Positions 43,300 through 52,171 of a stretch of DNA of 64,000 bases are shown here, one piece after another. The notes below the pieces were generated by a model. The model saw nothing but the letters and a program-made list of their open reading frames with translations, was not told the DNA's origin and did no database searches. Source of the stretch: Cyclobacterium lianum (GTDB lineage Bacteria > Bacteroidota > Bacteroidia > Cytophagales > Cyclobacteriaceae); assembly GCF_900143075.1 (NCBI RefSeq), contig NZ_FRCY01000004.1, positions 248,001 through 312,000 of the forward strand. Reading direction: 5' to 3'. The stretch's first letter is position 1; every line of letters begins with the position of its first letter. The position numbers were made by a program, and so were the translations under genes.

Positions 43300-45386
43300 T
43301 ACTTGTTACCAATTTTTTTCTTTAAAAGTTGGGCATTGATTGCCACTATAATGGTACTCAAACTCATAAATACCGCACCTACCGCAGGCCCCAATACAAA
43401 ACCGGAAGTGTAAAGAACACCTGCTGCTAACGGAATGGCAACCGCGTTGTATCCCGTAGCCCATATCAGGTTTTGGATCATCTTATTGTAAGTAGCTTTT
43501 CCAAACAGGATCAGATTGGCAATGTCTTGCGGGTTGCTATTGACCAAAATAATGTCGGCTGTTTCGGCCGCTACATCGGTGCCTGAGCCCACGGCAATAC
43601 CTACGTTGGCCTGTGCCAGTGCAGGCGCATCGTTCACCCCATCACCGGTCATAGCGACAAATTCATTCTTAGCTTGTAGGTCTTTTACGATTTCAACCTT
43701 CTGGTGTGGCAATACCTCTGAGTAGTATCCGTCCAGGCCTAGTTCTTCACTTACTGCTTTGGCGACTGTTTCATTGTCACCGGTAGCCATCATCACTTTA
43801 ATGTTATTGTTTTTGAACACTTTAATTGCCTGGGCACTTTCCGGCCTGATCTCATCGGCCAGGGCGATGTACCCGGCCAGTTTATTATCCACCAGCACAA
43901 ATACAACTGTCTCCGCAGCACTGCTGTAGGCACCATCAGGTAGGGAAATATTCTCATCTTTCAGATAACCCGGGCTCACTACTTTTACATCTTTTCCTTC
44001 CACTTTTGCTTCTACCCCTTTACCGGTAATGGCATTGAAGTTTTCCGGTTTGGGTACGGCTATGTCTTTCTCTTTTACTTTTTTGATAATACCAACGGCA
44101 ATAGGATGTTCCGAACTTTGCTCCAAAGCACTGGAAAGCCGAAGTAGTTCGTCTGCCTCAAATTGCTGATCTACCGCTTCTACACGGGTAACGCCAAAAT
44201 CGCCTTTGGTCAGGGTTCCGGTTTTATCAAAAACGAGGGCCGAGATCTTTCTTGATTCCTCAAAAGCAGTCCTGTTTCTAATCAGCAGACCATTCTGTGC
44301 CGAAACCGCAGTGGATATGGCTACCACTAATGGTATGGCTAAGCCAAGCGCATGCGGACAAGCAATGACCATGACGGTAACCATTCTTTCCAGGGCATAT
44401 ACGAAAGGAAAGCCTAAAAACAACCAGGTAGCCAGCGTACCAAAACCAATGGCCAATGCAATATAGGTAAGCCACTTGGCGGCACGGTCTGACAAATTCT
44501 GCATTTTTGACTTAGACTTTTGCGCATCTTGTACCAGCGTAATTACCTTATTGAGGTAGCTGTCTTTACCTGTATGCTCTACTTTTACTTTTAGTGAGCC
44601 ATTGCCATTGAGTGACCCTCCGATTACTTTATTCTCAAGGCCTTTTTTTACCGGTTTGGATTCCCCGGTCAGCATAGACTCATTCAGGTAACTTTCCCCC
44701 TCTACGATAATGCCATCAGCCGGAACTTTTTCACCGGGTTTAATCAAAATAATATCATCTTTTTGCAAGTCTTCCAGCTTCACATCTTCTACCGTGTCAC
44801 CTTTGACCCGATGCGCTTCTGAGGGCATCATGCTTACCAATAACTGCAGGGCTTTTGAAGCTCCCAGTACGGATTTCATTTCCAGCCAGTGGCCGAGTAG
44901 CATGATATCAATCAGGGTGGCCAGTTCCCAAAAAAAGTCTTCTCCTTCAAGGCCGAACACTGTTGCGGAACTATAAAAATAGGCAACACTAATGGCCATG
45001 GATATTAAAGTCATCATGCCCGGGGCACCTTCCTTCAGCTCATCCTTCAATCCTTTCAGAAAAGGCCAGCCTCCGTAAAAATAAACGATGGTAGAAAGCC
45101 CGAACAGAATGTAAGCATTGCCCGGCAGCAGCCACTCATAACCGAAAAATCCCTGGATCATTGGCGAAAAAACAAGTATAGGGACAGTGAGTACCAGCGA
45201 TATCCAGAATCGCTTTTTGAAGTCCTCTATCATCATTTTATGATGATCATGTCCCATTTCACCATGCCCGGGGTTGTGACCCGAATGACTACTATGCCCA
45301 TGTCCTTCATGTCCGGAATGATCTTCATGCTTTTTACTTTCTTCGTGCTTATGGTGTGTGTGATTATGCTCTTTATGATTTTCCAT
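43299..45386 (-). CDS. copB: CopB-type (P1B-3) copper ATPase
   Basis: A 695-residue ATPase with a His-rich N-terminus (HKEHNHTHHKHEESKKHEDH, then HSGHEGHGHSSHSGHNPGHG). Its TM6 motif is CPH (Cys343-Pro344-His345), the mark of the CopB/P1B-3 class, with phosphorylated Asp387 (DKTGTLTKG) and SEHPIAVG. It lacks a Cys-type HMA domain and uses histidines instead. The class is linked with Cu2+ or Ag+ export. It starts 12 bp after PPK2, which may support ATP supply. Confidence 0.95.
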   Translation of the reverse strand: MENHKEHNHTHHKHEESKKHEDHSGHEGHGHSSHSGHNPGHGEMGHDHHKMMIEDFKKRFWISLVLTVPILVFSPMIQGFFGYEWLLPGNAYILFGLSTIVYFYGGWPFLKGLKDELKEGAPGMMTLISMAISVAYFYSSATVFGLEGEDFFWELATLIDIMLLGHWLEMKSVLGASKALQLLVSMMPSEAHRVKGDTVEDVKLEDLQKDDIILIKPGEKVPADGIIVEGESYLNESMLTGESKPVKKGLENKVIGGSLNGNGSLKVKVEHTGKDSYLNKVITLVQDAQKSKSKMQNLSDRAAKWLTYIALAIGFGTLATWLFLGFPFVYALERMVTVMVIACPHALGLAIPLVVAISTAVSAQNGLLIRNRTAFEESRKISALVFDKTGTLTKGDFGVTRVEAVDQQFEADELLRLSSALEQSSEHPIAVGIIKKVKEKDIAVPKPENFNAITGKGVEAKVEGKDVKVVSPGYLKDENISLPDGAYSSAAETVVFVLVDNKLAGYIALADEIRPESAQAIKVFKNNNIKVMMATGDNETVAKAVSEELGLDGYYSEVLPHQKVEIVKDLQAKNEFVAMTGDGVNDAPALAQANVGIAVGSGTDVAAETADIILVNSNPQDIANLILFGKATYNKMIQNLIWATGYNAVAIPLAAGVLYTSGFVLGPAVGAVFMSLSTIIVAINAQLLKKKIGNK

Positions 45387-45398
45387 AATGACTATTTT

Positions 45399-46130
45399 TT
45401 ATTTGTTCGGGTATTTCAGATTTAGTTTTTCAAGCTGTTCGGCTAAAATTTTAGCTGCTGTATAATTACGAAACCAGCGCTTATCTGCTGGGATGATGTG
45501 CCAGGGCAGATGGTCGCAGGCATTCAATATGGTATGATACGTTTTCCTGTAGTCATCCCATTTTTTTGGGATAAGTTCATCTTCTTTGGCATATTTCCAT
45601 CGTTTGTGCGGTTTTGTCTTACGCTCCTCAATACGCTTTACCTGCTCGTTAGCCGATAGGTGTAGATAAAACTTTAAAATCAATGTACCATTCGCCATCA
45701 GATGATGTTCCAGTTCATTGATCAGGTTGATGCGGTGCTGCAAGACATCTTCTGAAAGGCTCTTGTTTGTAGCCGGAACCAGAATGTCTTCATAGTATGA
45801 CCTGTTAAATACCCTGATCATACCTTTCTGGGGAAAATGTGGATAAACGCGCCATAAAAAGTCATGTTTGAGCTCATCAATTGTGGGTTTCTTAAACGAT
45901 GTTACCTGCACGCCCTGCGGGTTCATGCCGCTAAAAGCGTGACGGATCGTACCATCCTTTCCGGAGGTATCAAGCCCCTGCAAGACAATGAGCATGCTGT
46001 ATCTTCCATCGGCATAGAACTTATTCTGCAACTGAAAAAGCTCCTTTCGGAGTTTTTTCAAGGCTTTCTTTGTTTCCGCCTTATCGGCATCTTCCGGTGG
46101 CAGTGTTGATATGTGTTCTAACTCAACCAT
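45399..46130 (-). CDS. Polyphosphate kinase 2 family protein
   Basis: A 243-residue PPK2. Walker A-like sequence is LQGLDTSGKDGTIRHAFSGM (~residues 52-71), Walker B-like is IRVFNRSYYEDILVP, and the lid RIEERKTKPHKRWKYAKEDE follows. All catalytic motifs are present. It moves phosphate between polyphosphate and nucleoside phosphates. Whether it prefers AMP or ADP cannot be decided by eye. It sits between CopB and a TapB-like gene, suggesting polyphosphate-driven nucleotide regeneration or metal sequestration under stress. Confidence 0.9.
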   Translation of the reverse strand: MVELEHISTLPPEDADKAETKKALKKLRKELFQLQNKFYADGRYSMLIVLQGLDTSGKDGTIRHAFSGMNPQGVQVTSFKKPTIDELKHDFLWRVYPHFPQKGMIRVFNRSYYEDILVPATNKSLSEDVLQHRINLINELEHHLMANGTLILKFYLHLSANEQVKRIEERKTKPHKRWKYAKEDELIPKKWDDYRKTYHTILNACDHLPWHIIPADKRWFRNYTAAKILAEQLEKLNLKYPNK

Positions 46131-46136
46131 CTGCTT

Positions 46137-46826
46137 TTATTCAATTTCTTTTGCGTTCTGTTCATATTTCATGGTAAACCAGGCCCCATCATCCTCTGTA
46201 AACTGCTGACGTTGCAATACGAAATCGTTAGTCAGGTATTCTTCCACGACATAGTTTATCGTTTTAATACGGATTCCCATCATGTATGCTTCAATAACAG
46301 CCTCACTACTTATTTTTACTGATTGGTTCACTACCTCCTTTTTCCTGTTTTTTATGGTGACCAGGCTTTTGGATCCGAAAAAACTTAACACCCCGGATTC
46401 AACACTCATCTTCAAATGAATATCTTTTAATTCTTCTCCTTTACCCAGTTCATACAGTTGCTGAAAGTCTTCTGAAGTGACATCCACTTTTATCTTCTCG
46501 TCATCCGGATCAGTAAAAGGAAATACATTCAATAGCACATCAAACTCATTGGGATTGCACTTATATGTGGTCGTGTACTTTTCCGTAAGCCGGCCGCTTT
46601 CGTCATAGAGCTCGGTTATTACCTTTATCCGATAAGTTTTACCCTGCTGCTCTAACTCACCCGTTAAAAATATCTGCTTGCCCTGCAGGTCTCCATTTTG
46701 ATCATAGTTTTCACGTACTATTCTTTTTTGCGCTATTTGCTGAATGAACATTTCTTTCTCCTGACCATACAAAATTGCAGGGGCAAGTTGCAGACACGCT
46801 ATTAAGGTGAGTAGCGCACTACGCAT
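46137..46826 (-). CDS. TapB-like (DUF3108-like) exported protein
   Basis: A 229-residue protein with a signal peptide (LLTLIACLQLAPAILYGQ). The mature part follows the TapB/DUF3108 pattern: GKTYRIKVITELYDESGRLT, TYKCNPNEFDVLLNVFPF, GKGEELKDIHLKMSVESGVL, then ISSEAVIEAYMMGIRIKTIN. Such proteins are periplasmic beta-rich shells of unclear ligand. It overlaps the PRPP synthase gene by 8 bp and precedes PPK2 by 6 bp, so it is part of the same operon. The role in a nucleotide operon is unexplained. Confidence 0.6.
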   Translation of the reverse strand: MRSALLTLIACLQLAPAILYGQEKEMFIQQIAQKRIVRENYDQNGDLQGKQIFLTGELEQQGKTYRIKVITELYDESGRLTEKYTTTYKCNPNEFDVLLNVFPFTDPDDEKIKVDVTSEDFQQLYELGKGEELKDIHLKMSVESGVLSFFGSKSLVTIKNRKKEVVNQSVKISSEAVIEAYMMGIRIKTINYVVEEYLTNDFVLQRQQFTEDDGAWFTMKYEQNAKEIE

Positions 46827-47715
46827 GATGCTTCATCAGTTGGTTAATCTCTTTTGCCAGAATATCTGAAAGGTCAATCTGATTACTTTCATGCGGGATG
46901 GTATTGCACGTTACGACCTGTTGTACCCCTGCATTTTTTAGATCCGCATAGGCTGAGCCCGCAAATACGGCATGTACCCCAACACAAACCGGTGGGTGCA
47001 TTCCGGCTTTTTTTAAATGGCCGACTGTCTCTATCATCGTTCTGGCGGTGGAAATTATATCATCCACCAATACCGGGGTGTGGTCTTTGTATTTTGCTAC
47101 ATCGGGGACGGACACTTCCACATCCCTGTCACCATGCCTTACTTTCTCTAACACGGTAAAAGGTGCCCCGGCTTCTTCTGCTACCTGGGAAACCCATTGC
47201 TCACTTTCACTATCCGGGCCGATGAATACCGGCTTTTCAATATTATCGCTCACCCATTTTGAAATGTGTGATGCCGCATGGATCAGTTTATTAGGTACGG
47301 TGTAAATCTCACTTAACGAACTTCTACGGTGAAGGTGTGGGTCAACGGTGGTCAATGTTTCTGCAAAACCTGATATCAATTCAGCAAAATACGTAGACGT
47401 GATGCCTTCTCCTGGATTAAACTGTTTATCCTGACGCATGTATGCCAGATAAGGCGCTACCAGGCACGTACAGGCAGCACCAAGTTCTTTGGCTGTCTTA
47501 CTTAAAAAGTACAGGGGCAGCAATTTGGTATCCGGCTCATGCAGCGTACATACCATTACCACACATTTGTCTTTTACCTCAGAGTGAATCTGCACATAAC
47601 TTTCTCCATCGGGAAACTGCCGGATGGTTGCCTCTCCCTTTTCAGCCTTGAGGTGCCTGGCTATTTTTTTAGTAAGATCTTCGTTGCCCGATAAGGCAAA
47701 AACTATCATTTCCAT
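46819..47715 (-). CDS. prs: Ribose-phosphate pyrophosphokinase (PRPP synthase)
   Basis: A 298-residue PRPP synthase from the ATG at 47715 (MEMIVFALSGNEDLTKKIAR). The longer ORF start lies inside the preceding gene. Motifs: FPDGESYVQIHSEVKDKCVV, the ATP flag and VDPHLHRRSSLSEIY, and the PRPP loop VLVDDIISTARTMIE. It makes 5-phosphoribosyl 1-pyrophosphate from ribose 5-phosphate and ATP. It sits 4 bp after AMP phosphorylase, so sugar-phosphate formed by that enzyme may be handled nearby. It is shorter than housekeeping Prs and may be a special-purpose paralogue. Confidence 0.9.
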   Translation of the reverse strand: MEMIVFALSGNEDLTKKIARHLKAEKGEATIRQFPDGESYVQIHSEVKDKCVVMVCTLHEPDTKLLPLYFLSKTAKELGAACTCLVAPYLAYMRQDKQFNPGEGITSTYFAELISGFAETLTTVDPHLHRRSSLSEIYTVPNKLIHAASHISKWVSDNIEKPVFIGPDSESEQWVSQVAEEAGAPFTVLEKVRHGDRDVEVSVPDVAKYKDHTPVLVDDIISTARTMIETVGHLKKAGMHPPVCVGVHAVFAGSAYADLKNAGVQQVVTCNTIPHESNQIDLSDILAKEINQLMKHHA

Positions 47716-47719
47716 ATTT

Positions 47720-49240
47720 TTAAGTCGCTTTGATTTTAATAATTTGTTTTTGTGTATCCAGGTAAGAAAGGGCGTATTCAAGCTCTCCTTGTGACTCAGC
47801 ATGGATTTCAAACAGGGTATCGTTCTCTTCCACATGAGTACACAATGGTGTAAGCAGCAAAATGCCTGCTGTCATAGCACCGGGAGCACCGGCCAGCTTA
47901 GCCACTTTGGCCAGTCTACGGTTATCAATTTCTGAAACTACTCCACTTGCTGCGGATCTAATCCTATGCTTATGGGGCGCTACCTCAGGTTCCCTGAAAA
48001 AACCTTGTGCCTCGCAGATAGCAGTGAATTTTTTGTAGGCAGCTCCACTTTTCAAAACTCTCAAAGCTTCAAGAGTGCCTGACCCTTCGGCTGCTTTTCC
48101 TCCCATTTCCAGTAATCTGCCTGCCAGTATTACTGCTCTTTCTCGCAGGTCATCAGGTGCATTGTTTTCATTTCTCAAGACGGATAAAACATCCTTAGCT
48201 TCCAAGGCAGGCCCTATACCCCTCCCCACAGGTTGTGACCCATCGGTGAGCACGATATCAATATTCAGCCCGATGGCTTTGCCTACCGCAACCATCTTTT
48301 CTGACAGATGCTCAGCAGCCTCCTGCGACCGCACCTTAGCCGTAGCTCCAACAGGAATATCAATCACCACATCGGTAGAACCTGCTGCCGCCTTTTTAGA
48401 AAGCACGGAAGCGATCATCTGCCCTTCGCTATCAATATCCAAAGCTTTTTCTACACGGATGAGTATATCATCAGCCGGACTTAGCTGTACTGATCCGCCC
48501 CAGGCAAGGCAACCGCCTTCCTGTTCCACGACATTTTTCATTTGCCCGGTGGTGAGATTTACGTTGGTGACTACCTCCATGGTGTCAGCAGTACCGGCAG
48601 GAGAAGTAATGGCACGGGAAGAAGTTTTAGGGATGGTCAACCCGGCTGCGGCAACAATAGACACTACCAATGGAGTAGTTCTGTTACCAGGCAAGCCACC
48701 TATGCAGTGTTTATCATAAACTTTATCCTTGCCCCAGTCCAATTTGAAACCCACATTGATCATAGAACGGGTCAGGGCAATCACTTCGTCCTGATTTAAT
48801 GAGTTCCCTGTGCTGGAAGCCAGAAAAGCCGACAATTGAATATTAGATAAGTTACGATTGACGATATCGCCAATGATCCTGTCAAACTCGGCCTGGTTCA
48901 GTCGGTGTCCATAAATTTTCTTACGGACATCACTCATGGAATCCAGGGCATCCAAATGGCTCAGCCTAAGCAAGTCACCTTCTTTAGTATCCAGGGCTTC
49001 AATGGCGGCATCAGAAAGGCCCAATTGATCGTGACTTAATTGTGACTCATCATCCCAAACGATAAGAGATGCTACGATAGTTTTTTCTCCTTTTGTAACT
49101 TTTATACGATTTAAAGCCTCAAACCCTTCCGATATACAAACCGGGCAGTCCTTACGCATAAATACCATATATTCGTTTCGAGCATCTATGCCTAATCTTA
49201 CTAGTTTTAATACGTTATGCCGGGTATCCTTTGCTTCCAT
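47720..49240 (-). CDS. deoA: AMP phosphorylase (thymidine phosphorylase family, archaeal type)
   Basis: A 506-residue enzyme beginning at the ATG at 49240. The signature KHCIGGLPGNRTTPLVVSIV, followed by GLTIPKTSSRAITSPAGTAD, is that of archaeal AMP phosphorylases rather than DeoA thymidine phosphorylases (which have GGVGDKTS). The extra N-terminal ~85 residues also match that type, which is ~500 residues long. It converts AMP (or CMP/UMP) and phosphate to base plus ribose 1,5-bisphosphate. No ribose-1,5-bisphosphate isomerase or RuBisCO is visible in the window. Start overlaps the preceding stop (TGATG). Confidence 0.85.
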   Translation of the reverse strand: MEAKDTRHNVLKLVRLGIDARNEYMVFMRKDCPVCISEGFEALNRIKVTKGEKTIVASLIVWDDESQLSHDQLGLSDAAIEALDTKEGDLLRLSHLDALDSMSDVRKKIYGHRLNQAEFDRIIGDIVNRNLSNIQLSAFLASSTGNSLNQDEVIALTRSMINVGFKLDWGKDKVYDKHCIGGLPGNRTTPLVVSIVAAAGLTIPKTSSRAITSPAGTADTMEVVTNVNLTTGQMKNVVEQEGGCLAWGGSVQLSPADDILIRVEKALDIDSEGQMIASVLSKKAAAGSTDVVIDIPVGATAKVRSQEAAEHLSEKMVAVGKAIGLNIDIVLTDGSQPVGRGIGPALEAKDVLSVLRNENNAPDDLRERAVILAGRLLEMGGKAAEGSGTLEALRVLKSGAAYKKFTAICEAQGFFREPEVAPHKHRIRSAASGVVSEIDNRRLAKVAKLAGAPGAMTAGILLLTPLCTHVEENDTLFEIHAESQGELEYALSYLDTQKQIIKIKAT

Positions 49241-50610
49241 CACAATTCTACCTTTTGATTAAGTTGTGGGATATCTGTTTGCCATCCTTTATTATCTTCC
49301 AGGGCTTTTGACAAAGCTTCTGCCTGCTCTGCTTCCCCATGAATAATAAACACCTTTTCGGGTTGTTTTTTAATTTCAGAGAGCCAATCAATCAAATCGT
49401 TTTGATCACCATGTGCACTCAGTCCTTCAATGTGTTCCATCTGCATGTTGAATGGCAGCCATTTGCCATACACTTTAATTTCTTTTGCACCTTCAAGTAG
49501 CTTTCTTCCTCTTGTTCCTTCTGCCTGATAGCCTACAAAAAGTAGGGTGTCGTTACTATTGCCTGATCTTGTTTCCATGTAGTTGAGTATTCGTCCGCCC
49601 GTCATCATACCGCTACCTGCAATGACGATCTTGGATTTATTGTCTTCACGCAGTGCCAGGGTTTCCCGATAGTTGCTCACTACCTGAAAATGAGAACACA
49701 TTTCATCACATTCTTCCGGCTTAAGCTTGTGCCAGTCCCTGGAAGCATGAAATAGATGGAGTACATTAGCACCCATAGGACTATCCATGATCATTGGTAT
49801 TTTTGGAATCCTTTTCTCCTTCAAAAGCCTCCAAAGCATTAGCATCATGAGCTGAGTGCGCTCTACGGCAAAACTGGGAATGAACAAGCTTCCTCCACGC
49901 TCTACCGTTTCGTTGACTATACGTTCCAGTTCCGGGACAATACTTTCTTCTTCAGGATGAATCCTTCCTCCATAGGTGGATTCAATAAGCAGGACATCCG
50001 CTTTTTCAGGCTTTTTTGGCGTATACAAAAGCAAATCTTTTTTTCTGCCAATATCACCTGAAAACACCAGGCGGCTATCGTTGGTCTCTACTTCAATAAA
50101 AGTTGATCCGATGATATGGCCATTGTATTGCCACCTTACTTTAAAGGCACCTTCAATTACATGCCATTTACCTTCTGAAACAGGGTTGAAAAGTGGAAGG
50201 GTATTTTCAACGTCTTTTAAGTCATAGAAAGCCTCTGCCGGACTGTGCTTACTGTAACCCTCTTTATTTGCCCTGGCTGCCTCTTCTTCCTGAATTTTGG
50301 CGCTATCCTTTAAGATAATTTCTGCGATTTTTAAGGTAGGCGCACTACCATATATTTTTCCTCTAAAACCAAGCTTTACCAAACGAGCCAGGTAGCCGGT
50401 ATGATCAAGATGTCCGTGCGTAAGCACAACAGCATCAATGGCTTTCGGATCATATTCAGGTTGTTCCCAATTGAGTAAACGTAATTCTTTTAATCCTTGA
50501 AACACACCGCAATCCACCATCAGTTTTTTATTTCCTGATTCAAGTAAATATTTGGAACCTGTAACCGTACCAGCGGCTCCTAAAAAGTTTATGGTCATTT
50601 TATCATTCAT
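49240..50610 (-). CDS. Beta-CASP metallo-beta-lactamase-fold ribonuclease
   Basis: A 456-residue MBL-fold nuclease. HxHxDH is VVLTHGHLDHTGYLARL (~residues 62-78) and the fold ends with GDIGRKKDLLL. Beta-CASP motifs follow (DSPMGANVLHLF; VIAGSGMMTGGRIL), with the C-terminal LSAHGDQNDLIDWL and IIHGEAEQAEAL characteristic of RNA-specificity family members. It likely processes RNA, as CPSF-like or YSH1-like proteins do. It lies in an operon with a nuclease-ATP-cone protein 8 bp upstream, and next to AMP phosphorylase. An RNA-to-nucleotide salvage line is therefore plausible. Confidence 0.9.
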   Translation of the reverse strand: MNDKMTINFLGAAGTVTGSKYLLESGNKKLMVDCGVFQGLKELRLLNWEQPEYDPKAIDAVVLTHGHLDHTGYLARLVKLGFRGKIYGSAPTLKIAEIILKDSAKIQEEEAARANKEGYSKHSPAEAFYDLKDVENTLPLFNPVSEGKWHVIEGAFKVRWQYNGHIIGSTFIEVETNDSRLVFSGDIGRKKDLLLYTPKKPEKADVLLIESTYGGRIHPEEESIVPELERIVNETVERGGSLFIPSFAVERTQLMMLMLWRLLKEKRIPKIPMIMDSPMGANVLHLFHASRDWHKLKPEECDEMCSHFQVVSNYRETLALREDNKSKIVIAGSGMMTGGRILNYMETRSGNSNDTLLFVGYQAEGTRGRKLLEGAKEIKVYGKWLPFNMQMEHIEGLSAHGDQNDLIDWLSEIKKQPEKVFIIHGEAEQAEALSKALEDNKGWQTDIPQLNQKVEL

Positions 50611-50618
50611 TTGTTGTG

Positions 50619-51467
50619 TTACGTACTACCTGAGCAAATTTCCTCTCCCTCTTTGATGATTCTTTTGACTCGTGTATGAGAAATGCCCATTTCTTCAAGT
50701 ACTTCGGGTTTATTGCATAACTCCTTACAAAGCACGATCATCTTATCAATCAGCTTTTGCTTCTCAGCCTTTGTAAGGCTGGTAAGACATGTAACAGGGT
50801 GCAGACCAGACATATTTATCCGGTCGCTAATGCTTCCTTGCTGTGGATAATCCCAACCTATCAGTATTAGACCTGAACATTTGCCATATTGGATGGCATC
50901 TTCGGTAAACCGGGTATTGGTCACCACCCAGCCTTCATGAAATTTTGTCGCGTGTCCTTTGCGCTTTTCCCATTGCTTTTTCACATCCTCAAACCGGGAT
51001 TTGATATAAAGTGGAATTTTCACATCACACTTATAACCTTGGCGGTTATGAAATTTGCACTCCACCATGAAGTGCTGATTATCTTTCTCAGCCTCCACAT
51101 CTATTTCGTGAGAAACGCAATGACCCTGAATGATTACCCCGACTTTAGTACGGTACCCCTGATGTTTTAAAATTTCACCTACAAACTTTTCAAAGGGATA
51201 ACCAGAGGGACCCAGCTCCAGAATCGACTGCTTGATCTTATACCTACCTGCTACAGCTTTTGAGTGCTTCCGTAGCATGGAGAATGCCTGGCTGTAGATT
51301 TTCTTTGTGGACATACCATCAACAAGCTGCGCTTCAATCTCACTCACAATCCGATCAATAACGGCAGAAACTGCCCCTGCCTTTTCAAGGGATTGCCTGA
51401 GTTTGGTTGATGAAAATGGAGCTTTTTCTCCGGAAGCCTTGGTTATTAAAACGGTCTTTTCTGGCAT
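50619..51467 (-). CDS. ATP-cone plus restriction-endonuclease-like nuclease
   Basis: A 282-residue two-domain protein. Residues ~1-90 (VLITKASGEKAPFSSTKLRQ) are an ATP-cone, the regulatory nucleotide-binding domain also found in NrdR and ribonucleotide reductase. Residues ~95-215 form a PD-(D/E)XK Mrr-like fold (FEKFVGEILKHQGYRTKV; HEIDVEAEKDNQHFMVECKF). Asp and Glu-x-Lys residues are intact. The remaining ~65 residues are a helical tail. It would be a nuclease controlled by ATP/dATP level. Its gene starts the nucleotide operon, with the shared motif and a promoter box upstream. Confidence 0.8.
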   Translation of the reverse strand: MPEKTVLITKASGEKAPFSSTKLRQSLEKAGAVSAVIDRIVSEIEAQLVDGMSTKKIYSQAFSMLRKHSKAVAGRYKIKQSILELGPSGYPFEKFVGEILKHQGYRTKVGVIIQGHCVSHEIDVEAEKDNQHFMVECKFHNRQGYKCDVKIPLYIKSRFEDVKKQWEKRKGHATKFHEGWVVTNTRFTEDAIQYGKCSGLILIGWDYPQQGSISDRINMSGLHPVTCLTSLTKAEKQKLIDKMIVLCKELCNKPEVLEEMGISHTRVKRIIKEGEEICSGST

Positions 51468-51493
51468 TCAATCTACTTTAACAATTGAATGTT

Positions 51494-51548
51494 AAAGTTA
51501 GAATTTTACACTCGGAGGTATTTATGATATCTCACTTTCGATGTACGA
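51494..51548 (-). promoter_or_regulatory. Regulon motif and -7 box before the nucleotide operon
   Basis: Motif at 51527-51548, on the minus strand CGTACATCGAAAGTGAGATA and two more bases. 25 bp nearer the gene lies TAACTTTA (51494-51501), close to TAnnTTTG. The ATP-cone nuclease starts at 51467. The spacing equals that of the copy before 60857. Confidence 0.7.
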
Positions 51549-51594
51549 AATTACGCTATTCAAGTCAGTCTCTGATCACTAGTTGAACACCTAA

Positions 51595-51622
51595 AATCAA
51601 GCCTTACATAAGGCTTGATTTA
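51595..51622 (-). terminator. Rho-independent terminator
   Basis: Perfect 13-bp stem (AAATCAAGCCTTA / TAAGGCTTGATTT) with a 2-base loop, 7 bp after the stop of the 51629 gene. A T run follows on the minus strand. It separates the transporter-bioenergetic unit upstream from the nucleotide operon. Confidence 0.9.
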
Positions 51623-51628
51623 TTAGTT

Positions 51629-52171
51629 TCACGTATAGTATCTAATAAGATCTTCCTGATAAATCCAGAAAAATTTACTTATATCAAAGTAGTTCAAAGG
51701 AGCCAGCTTGTGCTTTGATTTCATCCCTTGAACTACTGCACTGTACTCTAAATAATCATCGGGAGAAAAACAACTTTGAGAACAAGCTTCAGCAATTTTC
51801 AAAGAATGGCTGTTCCATAGTGGAAAGTAAGTTGGAGCATGAACTGCGCAATATCTGGAGGCAAATTCTATGTTTTCATAATCTATATTGCTGTTCCCGT
51901 TTTGAGCAATACTAACTGCAATTAATAGCTCACCTTGACCTAACGAACTATCAATTTGCAATTTTTTGATATTATTTTGGAAACCACACCTTATGAAATA
52001 ATCAGCTCTATCATGGTTGGCCACTGCCATCACCTTTTCTTTGATCACATCAATATTCTGATTGCCCGGTCGGAACCTGATGAAATTGATGAGTTTTTTA
52101 TCAGTAAGAAAGTAGCCACGAATATCTTTAATATGGTTGATATGTTCCTCTATCATCTTATCCATCTTCAT
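51629..52171 (-). CDS. Uncharacterised soluble protein
   Basis: A 180-residue protein I cannot assign. Visible elements are a helical start (MIEEHINHIKDIRGYFLTDK), a beta-rich middle (LLIAVSIAQNGNSNIDYENI) and a Cys-rich patch (SRYCAVHAPTYFPLW; EACSQSCFSP), then a C-terminal ISKFFWIYQEDLIRYYT. No signal peptide is present. The gene overlaps the dicarboxylate symporter gene by 14 bp and ends its transcript at a strong terminator, so it is the last gene of that operon. The regular pattern and coupling argue that it is real. Confidence 0.55.
   Translation of the reverse strand: MKMDKMIEEHINHIKDIRGYFLTDKKLINFIRFRPGNQNIDVIKEKVMAVANHDRADYFIRCGFQNNIKKLQIDSSLGQGELLIAVSIAQNGNSNIDYENIEFASRYCAVHAPTYFPLWNSHSLKIAEACSQSCFSPDDYLEYSAVVQGMKSKHKLAPLNYFDISKFFWIYQEDLIRYYT

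Noticed and set aside
50619-51467. Classic restriction or defence system
   Set aside because: The Mrr-like nuclease has no methylase or partner defence genes. Its ATP-cone and operon point to nucleotide metabolism instead.
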